This document shows positions 17,252-26,425 of a stretch of DNA of 64,000 nucleotides, piece after piece. Below the pieces are notes generated by a model that worked only from the letters and a program-made list of their open reading frames with translations, ran no database searches and was not told the origin of the DNA. The stretch comes from Sphingomonas endophytica (lineage in GTDB: Bacteria > Pseudomonadota > Alphaproteobacteria > Sphingomonadales > Sphingomonadaceae), in the NCBI RefSeq assembly GCF_001476895.1, contig NZ_LDTB01000007.1:22329-86328 (forward strand), read 5' to 3'. How positions within the stretch are numbered: position 1 is the stretch's first letter; every line of letters starts with the position of its first letter. The position numbers and the translations under genes were made by a program.

Positions 17252-18160
17252 TTATGTGGCGAACGAGTTCGCCAGACTGCCCATCGTCAGCGCCCAGCCG
17301 TCGACCAGCACGAACAGCAAGAGCTTGAACGGCAGCGAGATGATCGTCGGACTGAGCATCGCCATGCCCAGCGCCATCAGCACCGTCGCCACCACCAGGT
17401 CGATGACGATGAACGGCAGGAACAGCAGGAAGCCGATCTGGAACGCGGTCTTCAGTTCAGAGGTGACGAACGCCGGCAGCAGCACCGAATAGGGAATGTC
17501 CTTCGGCGAGGCATAGGGGCCGGACTTCGCCATGTCGGCGAACATCGTCACGTCCTTGATCCGGGTCTGCTTGGCCATGAAGGCGTGCAGCGGCAACGCG
17601 GCGGTCTGGATCAATTGCGTGCCGCCGATGCGCCCCTCGGAATAAGGCTGGATCGCCGTCGTGTTGATCTGGTTGATCGCGGGGGCCATGATGAAGAAGC
17701 TGAGGAACATGGACAGCCCGATCAGCACCTGATTGGGCGGTGTCTGTTGCAGGCCCATCGCCTGGCGCAGGATCGACAGGACGATGATGATCCGGGTGAA
17801 GCTGGTCATCATCAGCACGATGCCCGGCAGCACCGTGAGCAGGCCCATGATGATGAGCACCTGCAGCGACAGCGACAGCGAACCGTTGCCCGGCCCATTA
17901 CCCGGCTGGGCGCCGGCATCGCCGCGCGACAGCTGACCCAGCGCGCGGTCGACCGCGTCGCCGACGCCCGGCGCGGGCGCGGCGGGCGCGCCCGGCACCG
18001 GCGGCTGCGAGGGCGCGGGAAAGTTCTGCGCCAGCGCCGGCATCGCGACGCACAGCGCGACGATGATGGCGAGCAGCGCAAGGATCAGGTGCGCGCGCTT
18101 GCCCGCTGCGGCGCGGCGCGGGCGGATCAGTGTGCCGGTGCGGATCGCGGTGACGCTCAC
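17252..18160 (-). CDS. fliP: Flagellar export gate protein FliP
   Basis: A 302-residue export-channel protein. A cleavable signal (LILALLAIIVALCVAMPALAQ) is followed by an unusually long Pro/Ala/Gly-rich periplasmic stretch (about residues 44-92). The FliP core follows with ILRQAMGLQQTPPNQVLIGLSMFLSFF and PFIVIDLVVATVLMALGM. About 55 residues longer than E. coli FliP because of that N-terminal linker. Overlaps fliO by four bases. Confidence 0.95.
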   Translation of the reverse strand: MSVTAIRTGTLIRPRRAAAGKRAHLILALLAIIVALCVAMPALAQNFPAPSQPPVPGAPAAPAPGVGDAVDRALGQLSRGDAGAQPGNGPGNGSLSLSLQVLIIMGLLTVLPGIVLMMTSFTRIIIVLSILRQAMGLQQTPPNQVLIGLSMFLSFFIMAPAINQINTTAIQPYSEGRIGGTQLIQTAALPLHAFMAKQTRIKDVTMFADMAKSGPYASPKDIPYSVLLPAFVTSELKTAFQIGFLLFLPFIVIDLVVATVLMALGMAMLSPTIISLPFKLLLFVLVDGWALTMGSLANSFAT

Positions 18161-18435
18161 TGGCCGGTCTCCACGGGAACGCGCACGTCGTACTTGTCGA
18201 TCAGCGACACGCCCGCACGATTGACCGATACCAGCAGGCGACGCCCCTCGAAATCGACCACCGCCAGCTTGACGCCCGGCGAGATCATCATCGTCTCACG
18301 CACCGCGATCGCGCGCGTCGTCGGCTTGCCGGGCATCCGTGCCTCCAGCCGCCGCCAGAGGTACAGGCAGCCGATCATCAGCCCGCACACCAGCGGGAGC
18401 ATGATGACCAGCTTCAGGATATAGGTCCACATCAT
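18157..18435 (-). CDS. fliO: Flagellar assembly protein FliO
   Basis: A 92-residue protein with one N-terminal membrane segment (ILKLVIMLPLVCGLMIGCLYLW) and a small cytoplasmic domain (ETMMISPGVKLAVVDFEGRRLLVSVNRAGVSLI). FliO chaperones FliP assembly. Sequence conservation in this family is weak; position between fliN and fliP is the main support. Confidence 0.88.
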   Translation of the reverse strand: MMWTYILKLVIMLPLVCGLMIGCLYLWRRLEARMPGKPTTRAIAVRETMMISPGVKLAVVDFEGRRLLVSVNRAGVSLIDKYDVRVPVETGQ

Positions 18436-18450
18436 CGCCGGTTATCGTCC

Positions 18451-18741
18451 TCAGCCGCGCTTTTCCGGGGAGACCAGCTCGGTCATCTTCACGCCGTAGC
18501 GCTCGCCCACCGTCACCACCTCGCCGCGCCCGATCAACGTGCCGTTGACCAGCACGTCGAGCAGCTCGCCCGCCTTGCGGTCCAGTTCGATCACGCTCGA
18601 TTCGCCCAGCGCCAGCAGCTCGCGCAGCGACAGCGTGGTCGAACCGATCTCGACCGTCAGCTTGACGTCGACCCCCTGGAGCAGCCGCAGATTGGCGGCG
18701 ACGGCGGCGTCGATCGCAAAGCCGCCCGACATGTCGTTCAT
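18451..18741 (-). CDS. fliN: Flagellar motor switch protein FliN
   Basis: A 96-residue C-ring subunit made almost entirely of the SpoA/FliN domain (VDVKLTVEIGSTTLSLRELLALGESSVIELDRKAGELLDVLVNGTLIGRGEVVTVGERYGVKMTELVSP). It forms the lower C-ring with FliM. Overlaps fliM by four bases. Confidence 0.95.
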   Translation of the reverse strand: MNDMSGGFAIDAAVAANLRLLQGVDVKLTVEIGSTTLSLRELLALGESSVIELDRKAGELLDVLVNGTLIGRGEVVTVGERYGVKMTELVSPEKRG

Positions 18742-19676
18742 TGCAGGGGTCCTTCAAACTTGGAGATGCGGATGGCCGCGCGGCCGTTGGAGGTGCCGAC
18801 GGTGCCCAGCCCGAGCGGGACGCCGCCGATCACCACCGGCACGTCCGGGCCGAAACTGATCGGGATGATGTCGCCTTCCTTCAGCTCCATCAGCCGCGAC
18901 AGCGGGATGGTCGGCTCGGCGAGCACCGAGCGCACCGGGAAGCGTACCCCCATCGCGGCGCGCGTCAGCTGCGTGCGCCATTCGGCATCGACCTCGGCGG
19001 GCTTGGCCACGACCTTGCCGGTCAGCGCGACCGTGTGCGGCTTCAGTGAGGCGACCGGGTACAGGATGTCGACGAACGCCGGCTTCACCGTGCCGCGCGC
19101 GATCGCGAAACGGGTGGCGATCACCACCTCGTCATTTTCGACACCGGGCACCATGCTCGATCCCAGTTCGCACCGCTCGGCGGTGAAGCGCGCGCGCGCC
19201 AGCGGTTCCCAGGCGGTTTCCAGCGCGCGCGCCATGCCCGCGGCGATCCGCGCGACCAGCACGTCGGACGCCGGGGTGAATTCCAGCGCCAGCGTCGGCG
19301 AGACGTCGCCGCTGCCGCCGAAGAACAGATCGATGACCTCGGCGACGAACTGGCTGTCCAGAACGCAGAGTATCGCGCGCCCGTCCATCGACAGCGGCAC
19401 CCAGGCGGTCAGCTTGTCACCGCGCGCGGCGCGATAATCCGCGAGGCGGAGCACTTCCAGCGGCTCCGCCCACACCCGCGTCTCCGTCCGCCAATAGCCC
19501 TCGAACGCCTGACGCACGCCGCGCGCCGCGCGCGCCGACAGATGCTGAAGCGTATGGAGATCGCCGAACGGATGCAGTTTCGCGGGCGCGCCCGATCCTC
19601 CGCCGAACGCAGCGGCGGCGCCGATCGGCGTACCGGTGTCGAATCCGGCATCAGAGGAGTCGGGCGTGTTAACCAT
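18738..19676 (-). CDS. fliM: Flagellar motor switch protein FliM, lacking the CheY-binding peptide
   Basis: A 312-residue C-ring protein with the FliM middle domain and a C-terminal SpoA domain (PLSRLMELKEGDIIPI...NGRAAIRISK). The N-terminal 35 residues are a Ser/Gly/Ala-rich stretch with no LSQxEIDALL-like motif, the usual docking site for CheY-P. It lies between fliL and fliN as usual. Rotation control must therefore use another contact, or the motor may not reverse by the standard route. Confidence 0.93.
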   Translation of the reverse strand: MVNTPDSSDAGFDTGTPIGAAAAFGGGSGAPAKLHPFGDLHTLQHLSARAARGVRQAFEGYWRTETRVWAEPLEVLRLADYRAARGDKLTAWVPLSMDGRAILCVLDSQFVAEVIDLFFGGSGDVSPTLALEFTPASDVLVARIAAGMARALETAWEPLARARFTAERCELGSSMVPGVENDEVVIATRFAIARGTVKPAFVDILYPVASLKPHTVALTGKVVAKPAEVDAEWRTQLTRAAMGVRFPVRSVLAEPTIPLSRLMELKEGDIIPISFGPDVPVVIGGVPLGLGTVGTSNGRAAIRISKFEGPLQ

Positions 19677-19682
19677 GCCCGT

Positions 19683-20363
19683 TCACTGAACCACGAAATT
19701 GGTAAAGTAGACGTTACTGATGCCGCCAAACCCCTCCTTTTCGCGGAGAACCTGGTTGATCGTCGCGACGAGCCGTTTCTGGAGCTGCTGCTTGCCGGTC
19801 CCGGTGAACACCTGGTCCTCCGGTGTGTCGCCCAGTGCCAGCAGGATCGCCGAGCGAATGGCAATATCGTTGGATTTCAGATTGTTGATGACCTTTTCGT
19901 CATAGGGCGTCGACACGGCGATGCCGACCTGAACGAAATGCACCGAATCCTGAAGGTTGGAGGTGAACTCCTTCTCCATCGCGAAATAGTTCGATGCATA
20001 GGGTTCGCCACCATGGCCCTCGGGGGTCGGCTCACCTTTCGATTCGCCACCGCCCTCGCCGCCTTCGCCATGGCCGCCCTCGGCGCTGGCCTCGCCGCCG
20101 CCATGGCCGCCTTCGCCGCCCTCGCCACCTTCACCGGCCTTCTTCTGCTCGCTCTTGGGCACCAGCTTGGGCTTGTCCGGGTCCTCCTTGGGAGCATGTT
20201 CCTCGCTTTTGCCGCCGCCGGTCGCGCCGGCGGCGTACAGACCGGCGCCGACGCCGCCGCCCAGCAGGACGACGGCGCCGACCACGCCGATCAGGATCAT
20301 CTTCATCTTGCCCTTTTTCTTGGGCGCGGCATCGGTCGCCGCTGCGGCGGGAGCGTCACTCAT
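19683..20363 (-). CDS. fliL: Flagellar basal-body protein FliL
   Basis: A 226-residue single-pass membrane protein. A basic KKKGKMKM stretch precedes one membrane helix (residues about 21-43). A long charged Glu/Gly/His-rich periplasmic linker (about 55-115) leads into the FliL domain (FTSNLQDSVHFVQVGIAVSTPYDEKVINNLKSNDIAIR, ending YFTNFVVQ). FliL surrounds the stator and supports torque. The linker is longer than in E. coli FliL. Confidence 0.93.
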   Translation of the reverse strand: MSDAPAAAATDAAPKKKGKMKMILIGVVGAVVLLGGGVGAGLYAAGATGGGKSEEHAPKEDPDKPKLVPKSEQKKAGEGGEGGEGGHGGGEASAEGGHGEGGEGGGESKGEPTPEGHGGEPYASNYFAMEKEFTSNLQDSVHFVQVGIAVSTPYDEKVINNLKSNDIAIRSAILLALGDTPEDQVFTGTGKQQLQKRLVATINQVLREKEGFGGISNVYFTNFVVQ

Positions 20364-20379
20364 CGTTCGTCTTCCTCAA

Positions 20380-22842
20380 TCAAGCGAGTCGCTGTTCGGT
20401 GTCTTGGTCGGCCTCGGCGGTCGCGCGGCGCGCGGCGGGCGGGGCGGTGGGGATCGGCGCGGCGCGCTGCTGCGGCTGTTGCTGCGGGCGGTCGCCCTGT
20501 TGCCCGGCCATGTTGGCGCCGGTGCCGTTGCCGCCGGTATGCTGGAGCTTCAGCCCGCGTGCCTCGGCCATTTCGGTCAGCCGCGGCTGTGCTTCGGCGA
20601 GCAAGGCGCGCGTCTGCGGCTGTTCGGCGGTCAGTTGTACCTGCACGATATCGCCCTCGCGCCGCAGCGCGACGTCGATCGCGCCCAGCGCATCTGGGAC
20701 GACACGAATGCGCATGTCGTTCGCGTCCGCCATGTCGCGCAGCTTCTCGATATGCTGGATCATCGCGGTCGGCCAATGCGGCTGGCGCATGTCGAGCGTC
20801 TGCTGTTGCGCCTGCCCGGTCGCCGCGACGGCGGCGGCGGAGATCGCGCCGGTGGCCTGCGGCTGCGCGACCGGGGCGGTCGGATCGGCGGGCCGCGCAC
20901 GATCGTCCGCGCTGACCGCGCGGTGGATCGCCTCTGCGAAGGTACGCGCGGCCGAGGCGATCACGGGCGCGGGCGGCTCGGCGGGAGCGCGTGCGGCGAC
21001 CGGCGCCACCGTCGTCGCGGCGGGTTGCGACACGTCGCGCTCGATCGCCACGGTGTCCGGCGTCACGGGGGTGGCGGTGGTCACGACGGTCGCCGACGCC
21101 GGGGAAGCGACGCTGGCACTGACACTGGTCGGTGCCGTTGCCGCGGCGGATGTGTTCAGCGGCGCATCGAGCCGCGCCGTCGCGACACTCGCGATGACGG
21201 GCGCCGGGACGGCGGACGGGGCGCGCGGCGCGACGGCGGCAGGCGTGCTCGACGCAGGCGCGGGCATCGTGCCGGAACGCGAGCGTGCCGGAGCGATCGG
21301 GTCGGACGCGACCCTGGCCACCGGCGGACTGACGGCAGGCGTGATGTCGGTCGGCGACGTCACGCCGACAGCGGCAACCGCAGGCGTGGCGACCGATGCG
21401 CGCTCGTCCGGCGTGGAGACGCGGCTATTCAACGGCGTGATGGTCGTTTCGATGGCGACGGGGGTGACGGCGGACGGCACCTGTGCGGCGGTTGGGGTCT
21501 CCGGCGCGGCGGTCGGTGGTGTCGCCGGGGTGACGACGGACATGCTGTCGGCGGTCGCCGTGGTCGCGCCGCCGGTCGGCGCGACGGTCACTTCTGGCTG
21601 GGATATCGGCGGCGGCGGCGTATCGCTGATCGCCGAGGCCGAAAGCGTCTGTACGACGGTGGTCGCCGTGTCGCTGGTGAGCGTCAACGGCGGCGCGGCG
21701 TTGACCACGCGGCGGCTGCTTGCGGCAGCGGTGGTCGCCGTCACGACGGGGACGGGCGCGGGTGCCGCCGGTTCGACGGAGGCGCCCGCGGCTTGCATCG
21801 GCACGCGCGGCCGTGGCGCCTCTGCACCCGGCCGCACGGAACGCCCGACCATCGGCGGGGCCGCCCGATCCGCGATCGGCGTTGGCACGGGCGCAGGCGC
21901 GGGCGCGGGCGCGGGGGCGGGCGCGTCCGACCGTTCGCGCGGCGCGGCGGGAACGAGCGCTTCGTCGCTGACCGGCGTCGCCGGGGCGGCGGATGGAGTC
22001 GGGCGATCCGCGACCGGATCAACCTCGATGGCGGACGGACGGACCGGCACGGGCGGGGGGGGCGTATCGGTAGCGGCGGGCGTCGCCTCGGTCGTGGGCG
22101 CTTCGACCGAGGTGACCAGCGGGCCGACCGGCTTCGTCGATGCCGCTGGACGCGACGACGTGATCTCCGCCGTCGCATGCTCTGTCGCGACATCGGCATT
22201 ATGGCCGGTGGAGGGGGCTACCGTGACCGCCGGTTGCGTCGCGAGGATCGCGGGCGGGAGCGACGGGGCCGGCACGGGGACGGCCGCCGGGTCGGAGACC
22301 GGCATCTCGTCACGTGCCGTCGCGCCGGTATCGGCGTCGGGCGTGTCGGTGGCGACCGAGGTGTCACCGACCGGCAGCGCGACCGGCACCTCGGGCGGCG
22401 CGATGCGCGCTTGCAGACGGATCGGCAGCATGTCGCCGACCGCCGGCTTCGTCTTGATATCGATCGGCAGCGGCGCGACGCGGGGCTGCGGGACCGGACG
22501 ATCGACGACCGGCAGTGGCGTGGCGACAGGCGCGGGGGGAACCTCTACCCCGGTCGCCTCGGCCAGCCATGTCAGCGCCGCCTCGCCGTTCGACACATCC
22601 ATGTCGGCCAGCGGCAGCCCGGTGCCGGAGCCGGCAAGATCCTGCCGCCCGATGCCGACCGATGATCCCGCCGCGCCGGTGCCGACGGTCGCGGCGCCGG
22701 CCGCGATGCCGTCGCCGCAGCCGGGCAGCACCAGCTTCAGGAAATCGCCGGTGGCGGTCGCGATTCCCGGCGTCGCGGGCGCGGTGCCCGGCAGCATCGC
22801 GCCCGGGGCCGTCGTCAACAAGAGGCTTGCGATCGTGGTCAA
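20380..22842 (-). CDS. fliK: Flagellar hook-length control protein FliK
   Basis: A large 820-residue FliK-like protein. Most of it is a Pro/Ala/Thr/Val-rich disordered chain without repeats of fixed length. The last 130 residues hold the hook-length-control C domain (DMRIRVVPDALGAIDVALRREGDIVQVQLTAEQPQTRALLAEAQPRLTEMAEARGLKLQ). FliK is the secreted ruler that triggers FlhB. The first in-frame start available is TTG at 22842; an internal ATG 15 codons later is possible, so the exact N-terminus is uncertain. E. coli FliK has about 375 residues. Confidence 0.88.
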   Translation of the reverse strand: MTTIASLLLTTAPGAMLPGTAPATPGIATATGDFLKLVLPGCGDGIAAGAATVGTGAAGSSVGIGRQDLAGSGTGLPLADMDVSNGEAALTWLAEATGVEVPPAPVATPLPVVDRPVPQPRVAPLPIDIKTKPAVGDMLPIRLQARIAPPEVPVALPVGDTSVATDTPDADTGATARDEMPVSDPAAVPVPAPSLPPAILATQPAVTVAPSTGHNADVATEHATAEITSSRPAASTKPVGPLVTSVEAPTTEATPAATDTPPPPVPVRPSAIEVDPVADRPTPSAAPATPVSDEALVPAAPRERSDAPAPAPAPAPAPVPTPIADRAAPPMVGRSVRPGAEAPRPRVPMQAAGASVEPAAPAPVPVVTATTAAASSRRVVNAAPPLTLTSDTATTVVQTLSASAISDTPPPPISQPEVTVAPTGGATTATADSMSVVTPATPPTAAPETPTAAQVPSAVTPVAIETTITPLNSRVSTPDERASVATPAVAAVGVTSPTDITPAVSPPVARVASDPIAPARSRSGTMPAPASSTPAAVAPRAPSAVPAPVIASVATARLDAPLNTSAAATAPTSVSASVASPASATVVTTATPVTPDTVAIERDVSQPAATTVAPVAARAPAEPPAPVIASAARTFAEAIHRAVSADDRARPADPTAPVAQPQATGAISAAAVAATGQAQQQTLDMRQPHWPTAMIQHIEKLRDMADANDMRIRVVPDALGAIDVALRREGDIVQVQLTAEQPQTRALLAEAQPRLTEMAEARGLKLQHTGGNGTGANMAGQQGDRPQQQPQQRAAPIPTAPPAARRATAEADQDTEQRLA

Positions 22843-22899
22843 GGGTCAGGCCGCTTTCGTCATCGGGGTTCATCCGCCACGATGCAAGGGCCGTGCCGT

Positions 22900-23307
22900 T
22901 TAGCGCTTCTTGTGGTGCGGCGCGTCTTCCAGCGCCTTCATCTCCGCGCGCAGATCCTCCGCGCGGCGACGGTCGAGCAGCTTTTCGACCGCGCTTTCAT
23001 CGCGCCGCGCGCCGCGCGTCGCCTCGGCGCTGCGCTCGACCTGTTGCTCGGCCATGCGAACGCGGTTCGCCGCCGCCTCGGCGGAGCGGTGCAGCCGATC
23101 GCGGAAATGCGCCATCGCCGCCATCTGCACCGCGCCCGCCGTGGTGGCGGGCGCGGGGGTCACGGCGTCGGCGAGCTGCGCGATGCGCTGCGCCAGCTGG
23201 GTTTCGCTGCTGAGCTGCGCCTGCGTGCGGGCCTCTTCGGCACGCGCCAGCCCGACCTGGAGCGTGCGGACGCGGTGCAGGCGCTTCAGCCGTTTGGCGT
23301 CAGGCAT
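22900..23307 (-). CDS. fliJ: Flagellar export protein FliJ
   Basis: A 135-residue, highly charged coiled-coil protein (LKRLHRVRTLQVGLARAEEARTQAQ...ERSAEATRGARRDESAVEKLLDRRRAEDLRAEMKALEDAPHHKK). FliJ acts as the central stalk of the FliI ATPase and as an escort for chaperones. Recognition rests on composition and its place after fliI, whose 3' end it overlaps by eight bases. Confidence 0.85.
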   Translation of the reverse strand: MPDAKRLKRLHRVRTLQVGLARAEEARTQAQLSSETQLAQRIAQLADAVTPAPATTAGAVQMAAMAHFRDRLHRSAEAAANRVRMAEQQVERSAEATRGARRDESAVEKLLDRRRAEDLRAEMKALEDAPHHKKR

Positions 23308-24631
23308 CGCCGAACACGCCGGTCAGCTCCATCGCGGCATCCTCCAGCGGCACGTTCTGATACGTGTCCTGACGGATGAATTCCATGATCGCGGGCTGAT
23401 AGGCGATGGCATTGTCGATCGCCGGGTCGCTGCCGGCGCGATAGGCGCCCATCAGCACCAGGTCGCGATTCTCCTCATAGGTCGCCAGATGCCGGCGCAG
23501 CGAACGCGCCGCCTGCTGATGCTCGATGGGGACGATATCGTTCATGACGCGGCTGATCGATTTGGACACGTCGATCGCGGGATAGACCGCGCGCTCGGCC
23601 ATCTGGCGGCTGAGCACGATATGCCCGTCGAGGATCGAGCGCGCCGAATCGACGACCGGATCGTTGCCGTCGTCGCCGTCCGCCAGCACGGTATAGATGC
23701 CGGTGATCGACCCGCCGGTGTTCACGTCCGACCCGGCACGCTCCAGCAGGTTGGGGAGCATCGCGATGGCGGAAGGCGGATAGCCGCGCGCCGAGGCGGG
23801 TTCGCCCAGCGCCAGTCCGATCTCGCGCCCGGCGTGCGCGACGCGGGTCAGCGAATCGATGATGAGCAGCACGCTCTTGCCCTCCGCGCGGAACGCCTCG
23901 GCAATGGCGGTGGCGCGTAGCGCGCCGCGGATGCGCAGCACCGGCGAATGGTTGGCGGGCACCGCGACCACGACCGAGCGCGCGCGTGCCTCGCCGGCGA
24001 CCTTGGTCTCCAGAAAGTCGGCGACCTCGCGGCTGCGCTCGCCGATCAGCCCGATGACGACGACATCGGCCTGCGCCGCGCGCACCATCATGCCCAGCAG
24101 CACCGACTTGCCGACGCCCGACCCGGCCATGATGCCGACGCGCTGGCCCTGGCCGACGGTCAGCAGCCCGTTGATCGCACGCACCCCGACATCCATCGGC
24201 TGCAGCACGCGGCCACGATCGAGCGGCGACTGCATATGTCCGGCGAGCGGCCAGCGCCCCGCACCACGGATCGGCCCCAGCCCGTCGATCGGCTGGCCGG
24301 CGCCGTCGACGACTCGGCCCAGCATCGCCGCGCCGACCTCCGCCTCGCCCGGAGGCCCAAGCGGGCGCACCGGCGCGTTGGGGAGCAGCGCGGCGGGGCC
24401 ACCGAGGTTCATCATCAGCGTGCGGCCGTTGCGGAACCCGATCACCTCGGCCTCCACCTGCCCGCCGCCCTCGGCACCGATCCGGCAGACCGTACCGACC
24501 GGCAGCGACAGCCCGACCGCCTCCATCAGCAGCCCGTCATAGGATGACAGCCGGCCGGAAACGCGCGCCTTTGGCCGCGTTCCCGACAGTGCCAGCGTGT
24601 CCAGATAATCGCTTGCGAACCGGTTCAGCAC
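23300..24631 (-). CDS. fliI: Flagellum-specific ATPase FliI
   Basis: A 443-residue F1-beta-like ATPase of the flagellar export apparatus. Walker A is GSGVGKS in IMAGSGVGKSVLLGMM and Walker B is VLLIIDSLTRVAHAGREIGLALGE. An ATG at 24679 would add 16 residues but overlaps fliH by 55 bases. The GTG at 24631 (GTGCTGA overlap with the fliH stop) gives the usual N-terminus and length. Confidence 0.95.
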   Translation of the reverse strand: MLNRFASDYLDTLALSGTRPKARVSGRLSSYDGLLMEAVGLSLPVGTVCRIGAEGGGQVEAEVIGFRNGRTLMMNLGGPAALLPNAPVRPLGPPGEAEVGAAMLGRVVDGAGQPIDGLGPIRGAGRWPLAGHMQSPLDRGRVLQPMDVGVRAINGLLTVGQGQRVGIMAGSGVGKSVLLGMMVRAAQADVVVIGLIGERSREVADFLETKVAGEARARSVVVAVPANHSPVLRIRGALRATAIAEAFRAEGKSVLLIIDSLTRVAHAGREIGLALGEPASARGYPPSAIAMLPNLLERAGSDVNTGGSITGIYTVLADGDDGNDPVVDSARSILDGHIVLSRQMAERAVYPAIDVSKSISRVMNDIVPIEHQQAARSLRRHLATYEENRDLVLMGAYRAGSDPAIDNAIAYQPAIMEFIRQDTYQNVPLEDAAMELTGVFGDA

Positions 24632-25413
24632 GCCGGGACCGCCGCGCGCTCGATCGCGACCGACAATTGATCCAGCCACATCGCCGGGCCGTCCTCGACG
24701 ATGGTCGAGGCGGCTTCCATCACGAAGCTGCCGCGCGCGACCTGTTCGTCACCGACCGGGAAGATCGTCGACGGCAAGCGTCCCTCCAGCAGCGGCACGT
24801 CGTCCGGATGGACGCGCAGTATCGCCGACTCGCTGGCATCGGCCAGCAGGTCGGTCGCCGCCTCGACGCGCGCGGCCAGCAACGGCGCGGACACGCCGAT
24901 GTCGCCGACCATCTGCGTGACCAGCATCGTCACCGTGCGGCGCAGCGCCTCGGCCAGCGCCGCGCGATCGATCGCGCCGCCCGCCTTCATCGCCGCCGCG
25001 ATCTGCTCCAGCAGCGCGCGCTCCTGCGCGACGACGGCATCGGCGGCGATCGCCGCGTCGGCCAGGCCCTCGTGATAGCCGGCGATCCGCGCGGCCTCGA
25101 CCTGCTCGACACATGCCGGGATCGGCGCATCGGCATCCATCATGTCCCATCCGGCGGTCGGATCGGCGTCGCGATCGGCCGGCGAGAAGTGCCGCGGCAT
25201 GCCGCCGTCCGCCTCGGCGGTCGTCGCCTGCGCCGCTCCCGGCGTCGGCTCCGACCCCGGTGCAGGAGAGCGGGCGCCGAACGCCTGTTCGATCCGCGCG
25301 ATCAGATCGGCGGGGGTGAAGCCCGCCGACGCATCGGGCCGCGTGCGCGAATGCTGGACCGCCGCCGCGTCCGCGCGCGCCGGCAGGCCGATGACGAAAT
25401 CCACCTCAGACAT
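24625..25413 (-). CDS. fliH: Flagellar export ATPase regulator FliH
   Basis: A 262-residue protein with an N-terminal Pro/Ala-rich region and a C-terminal stalk-like domain (EAARIAGYHEGLADAAIAADAVVAQERALLEQIAAAMKAGG; LRVHPDDVPLLEG). FliH holds FliI inactive and links it to the C-ring. The call rests on the C-terminal pattern and the fliG-fliH-fliI order; the N-terminal half is poorly conserved. Confidence 0.88.
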   Translation of the reverse strand: MSEVDFVIGLPARADAAAVQHSRTRPDASAGFTPADLIARIEQAFGARSPAPGSEPTPGAAQATTAEADGGMPRHFSPADRDADPTAGWDMMDADAPIPACVEQVEAARIAGYHEGLADAAIAADAVVAQERALLEQIAAAMKAGGAIDRAALAEALRRTVTMLVTQMVGDIGVSAPLLAARVEAATDLLADASESAILRVHPDDVPLLEGRLPSTIFPVGDEQVARGSFVMEAASTIVEDGPAMWLDQLSVAIERAAVPAC

Positions 25414-26425
25414 AATCGTCGTCGCCCGCCCCCAGGGTGATCGTGCCGTCCTTGGCCAGGTTGCGCGCGATCTGGATGATCGCCTTCTGCGATTCCAGCA
25501 CTTCGCTCAGCTTCATCGGCCCGCGTGCCTCCATGTCGTCGCGGATGCCCGCCGCCGCACGTGCCGACATGCAGCCGAGGATGCGGTTCCGCGCGGCCTC
25601 GTCCACGCCCTTCAGCGCGCGACCCAGCGTGTCGCCGTCGACGTTGCGGATGAGTGTGCTCAGCCCCTTGTCGTCCAGTTCCAGCAGGTTGTCGAAGACG
25701 AACATCGCCTCCTCGATCTGCCGCGCGATATCGCGATCCATCTTCAGCAGTTTGGGCATGACGCGCTGTTCGACCGACTTGCGCGCACCCTGCAGGATCT
25801 TCGCCGCCTCGCGCGCGCCGCCCAGGTGGAGCGCGGCGGATGTGCCGCCACCGCCACCGGCCCCGCCGCTGCGGCTGGCGATCAGCATGCGCAGCGCATC
25901 GACCGCGTCGGGGGTGATCGGGCCCAGCCGGGCGATGCGGTGAAGGATGTCGGGCTGCACCAGTTCGGGCAGCAGTTCCAGCACCTGGCTGCCGACCGAC
26001 GGATCGAGGTTGGCGATCATTACCGCCGCGATCTGCGGATGCTCCTTGTCGAGCATCGCCGCGATTTCGCTGGCGTCGAGCCAGTCGAGCAGGTCGATCT
26101 CGCACACCGCTTCGGCCGGGGTGATCTGCGCCAGCACGCTTTCCGCCTTCTCGCGGCCGAGCGCACGTGTCATCACCGCCTCGACATGCGGGGCGGGGTT
26201 GAAGGTGATGCCGGTCCGCTCGCGCGCCTTGCCGACGAAATCGTCGAGCACCAGCCCGACCTCTTCCTCGCTGACGTCGGCGACGGCGAACATCGCGGTG
26301 CCCAGCTTGCGGACCTCTTCCGGATCCAGCTTCTGCAGGATCGCGGCGGCCTCGTCCTCGCCGACCAGCATCATCAGCACCGCGGCGCGCTCGACGCCGG
26401 TGAAGGTGCGCGGGGCGGCGGTCAC
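25406..26425 (-). CDS. fliG: Flagellar motor switch protein FliG
   Basis: A 339-residue rotor protein. N domain: GVERAAVLMMLVGEDEAAAILQKLDPEEVRKLGTAM. Middle domain includes EHPQIAAVMIANLDPSVGSQVLELLP. The C domain carries the torque helix with charged residues (DLLELDDKGLSTLIRNVDGDTLGRALKGVDEAARNRILGCMSARAA). It overlaps both fliF and fliH by a few bases. Confidence 0.97.
   Translation of the reverse strand: MTAAPRTFTGVERAAVLMMLVGEDEAAAILQKLDPEEVRKLGTAMFAVADVSEEEVGLVLDDFVGKARERTGITFNPAPHVEAVMTRALGREKAESVLAQITPAEAVCEIDLLDWLDASEIAAMLDKEHPQIAAVMIANLDPSVGSQVLELLPELVQPDILHRIARLGPITPDAVDALRMLIASRSGGAGGGGGTSAALHLGGAREAAKILQGARKSVEQRVMPKLLKMDRDIARQIEEAMFVFDNLLELDDKGLSTLIRNVDGDTLGRALKGVDEAARNRILGCMSARAAAGIRDDMEARGPMKLSEVLESQKAIIQIARNLAKDGTITLGAGDDDYV

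Noticed and set aside
19994..22903. Two plus-strand open frames of 836 and 969 codons opposite fliK and fliL
   Set aside because: Low-complexity Gly/Ala/Thr or Arg/Gly translations mirror the repetitive fliK sequence; the minus strand has the recognisable FliK C domain and fits the operon.
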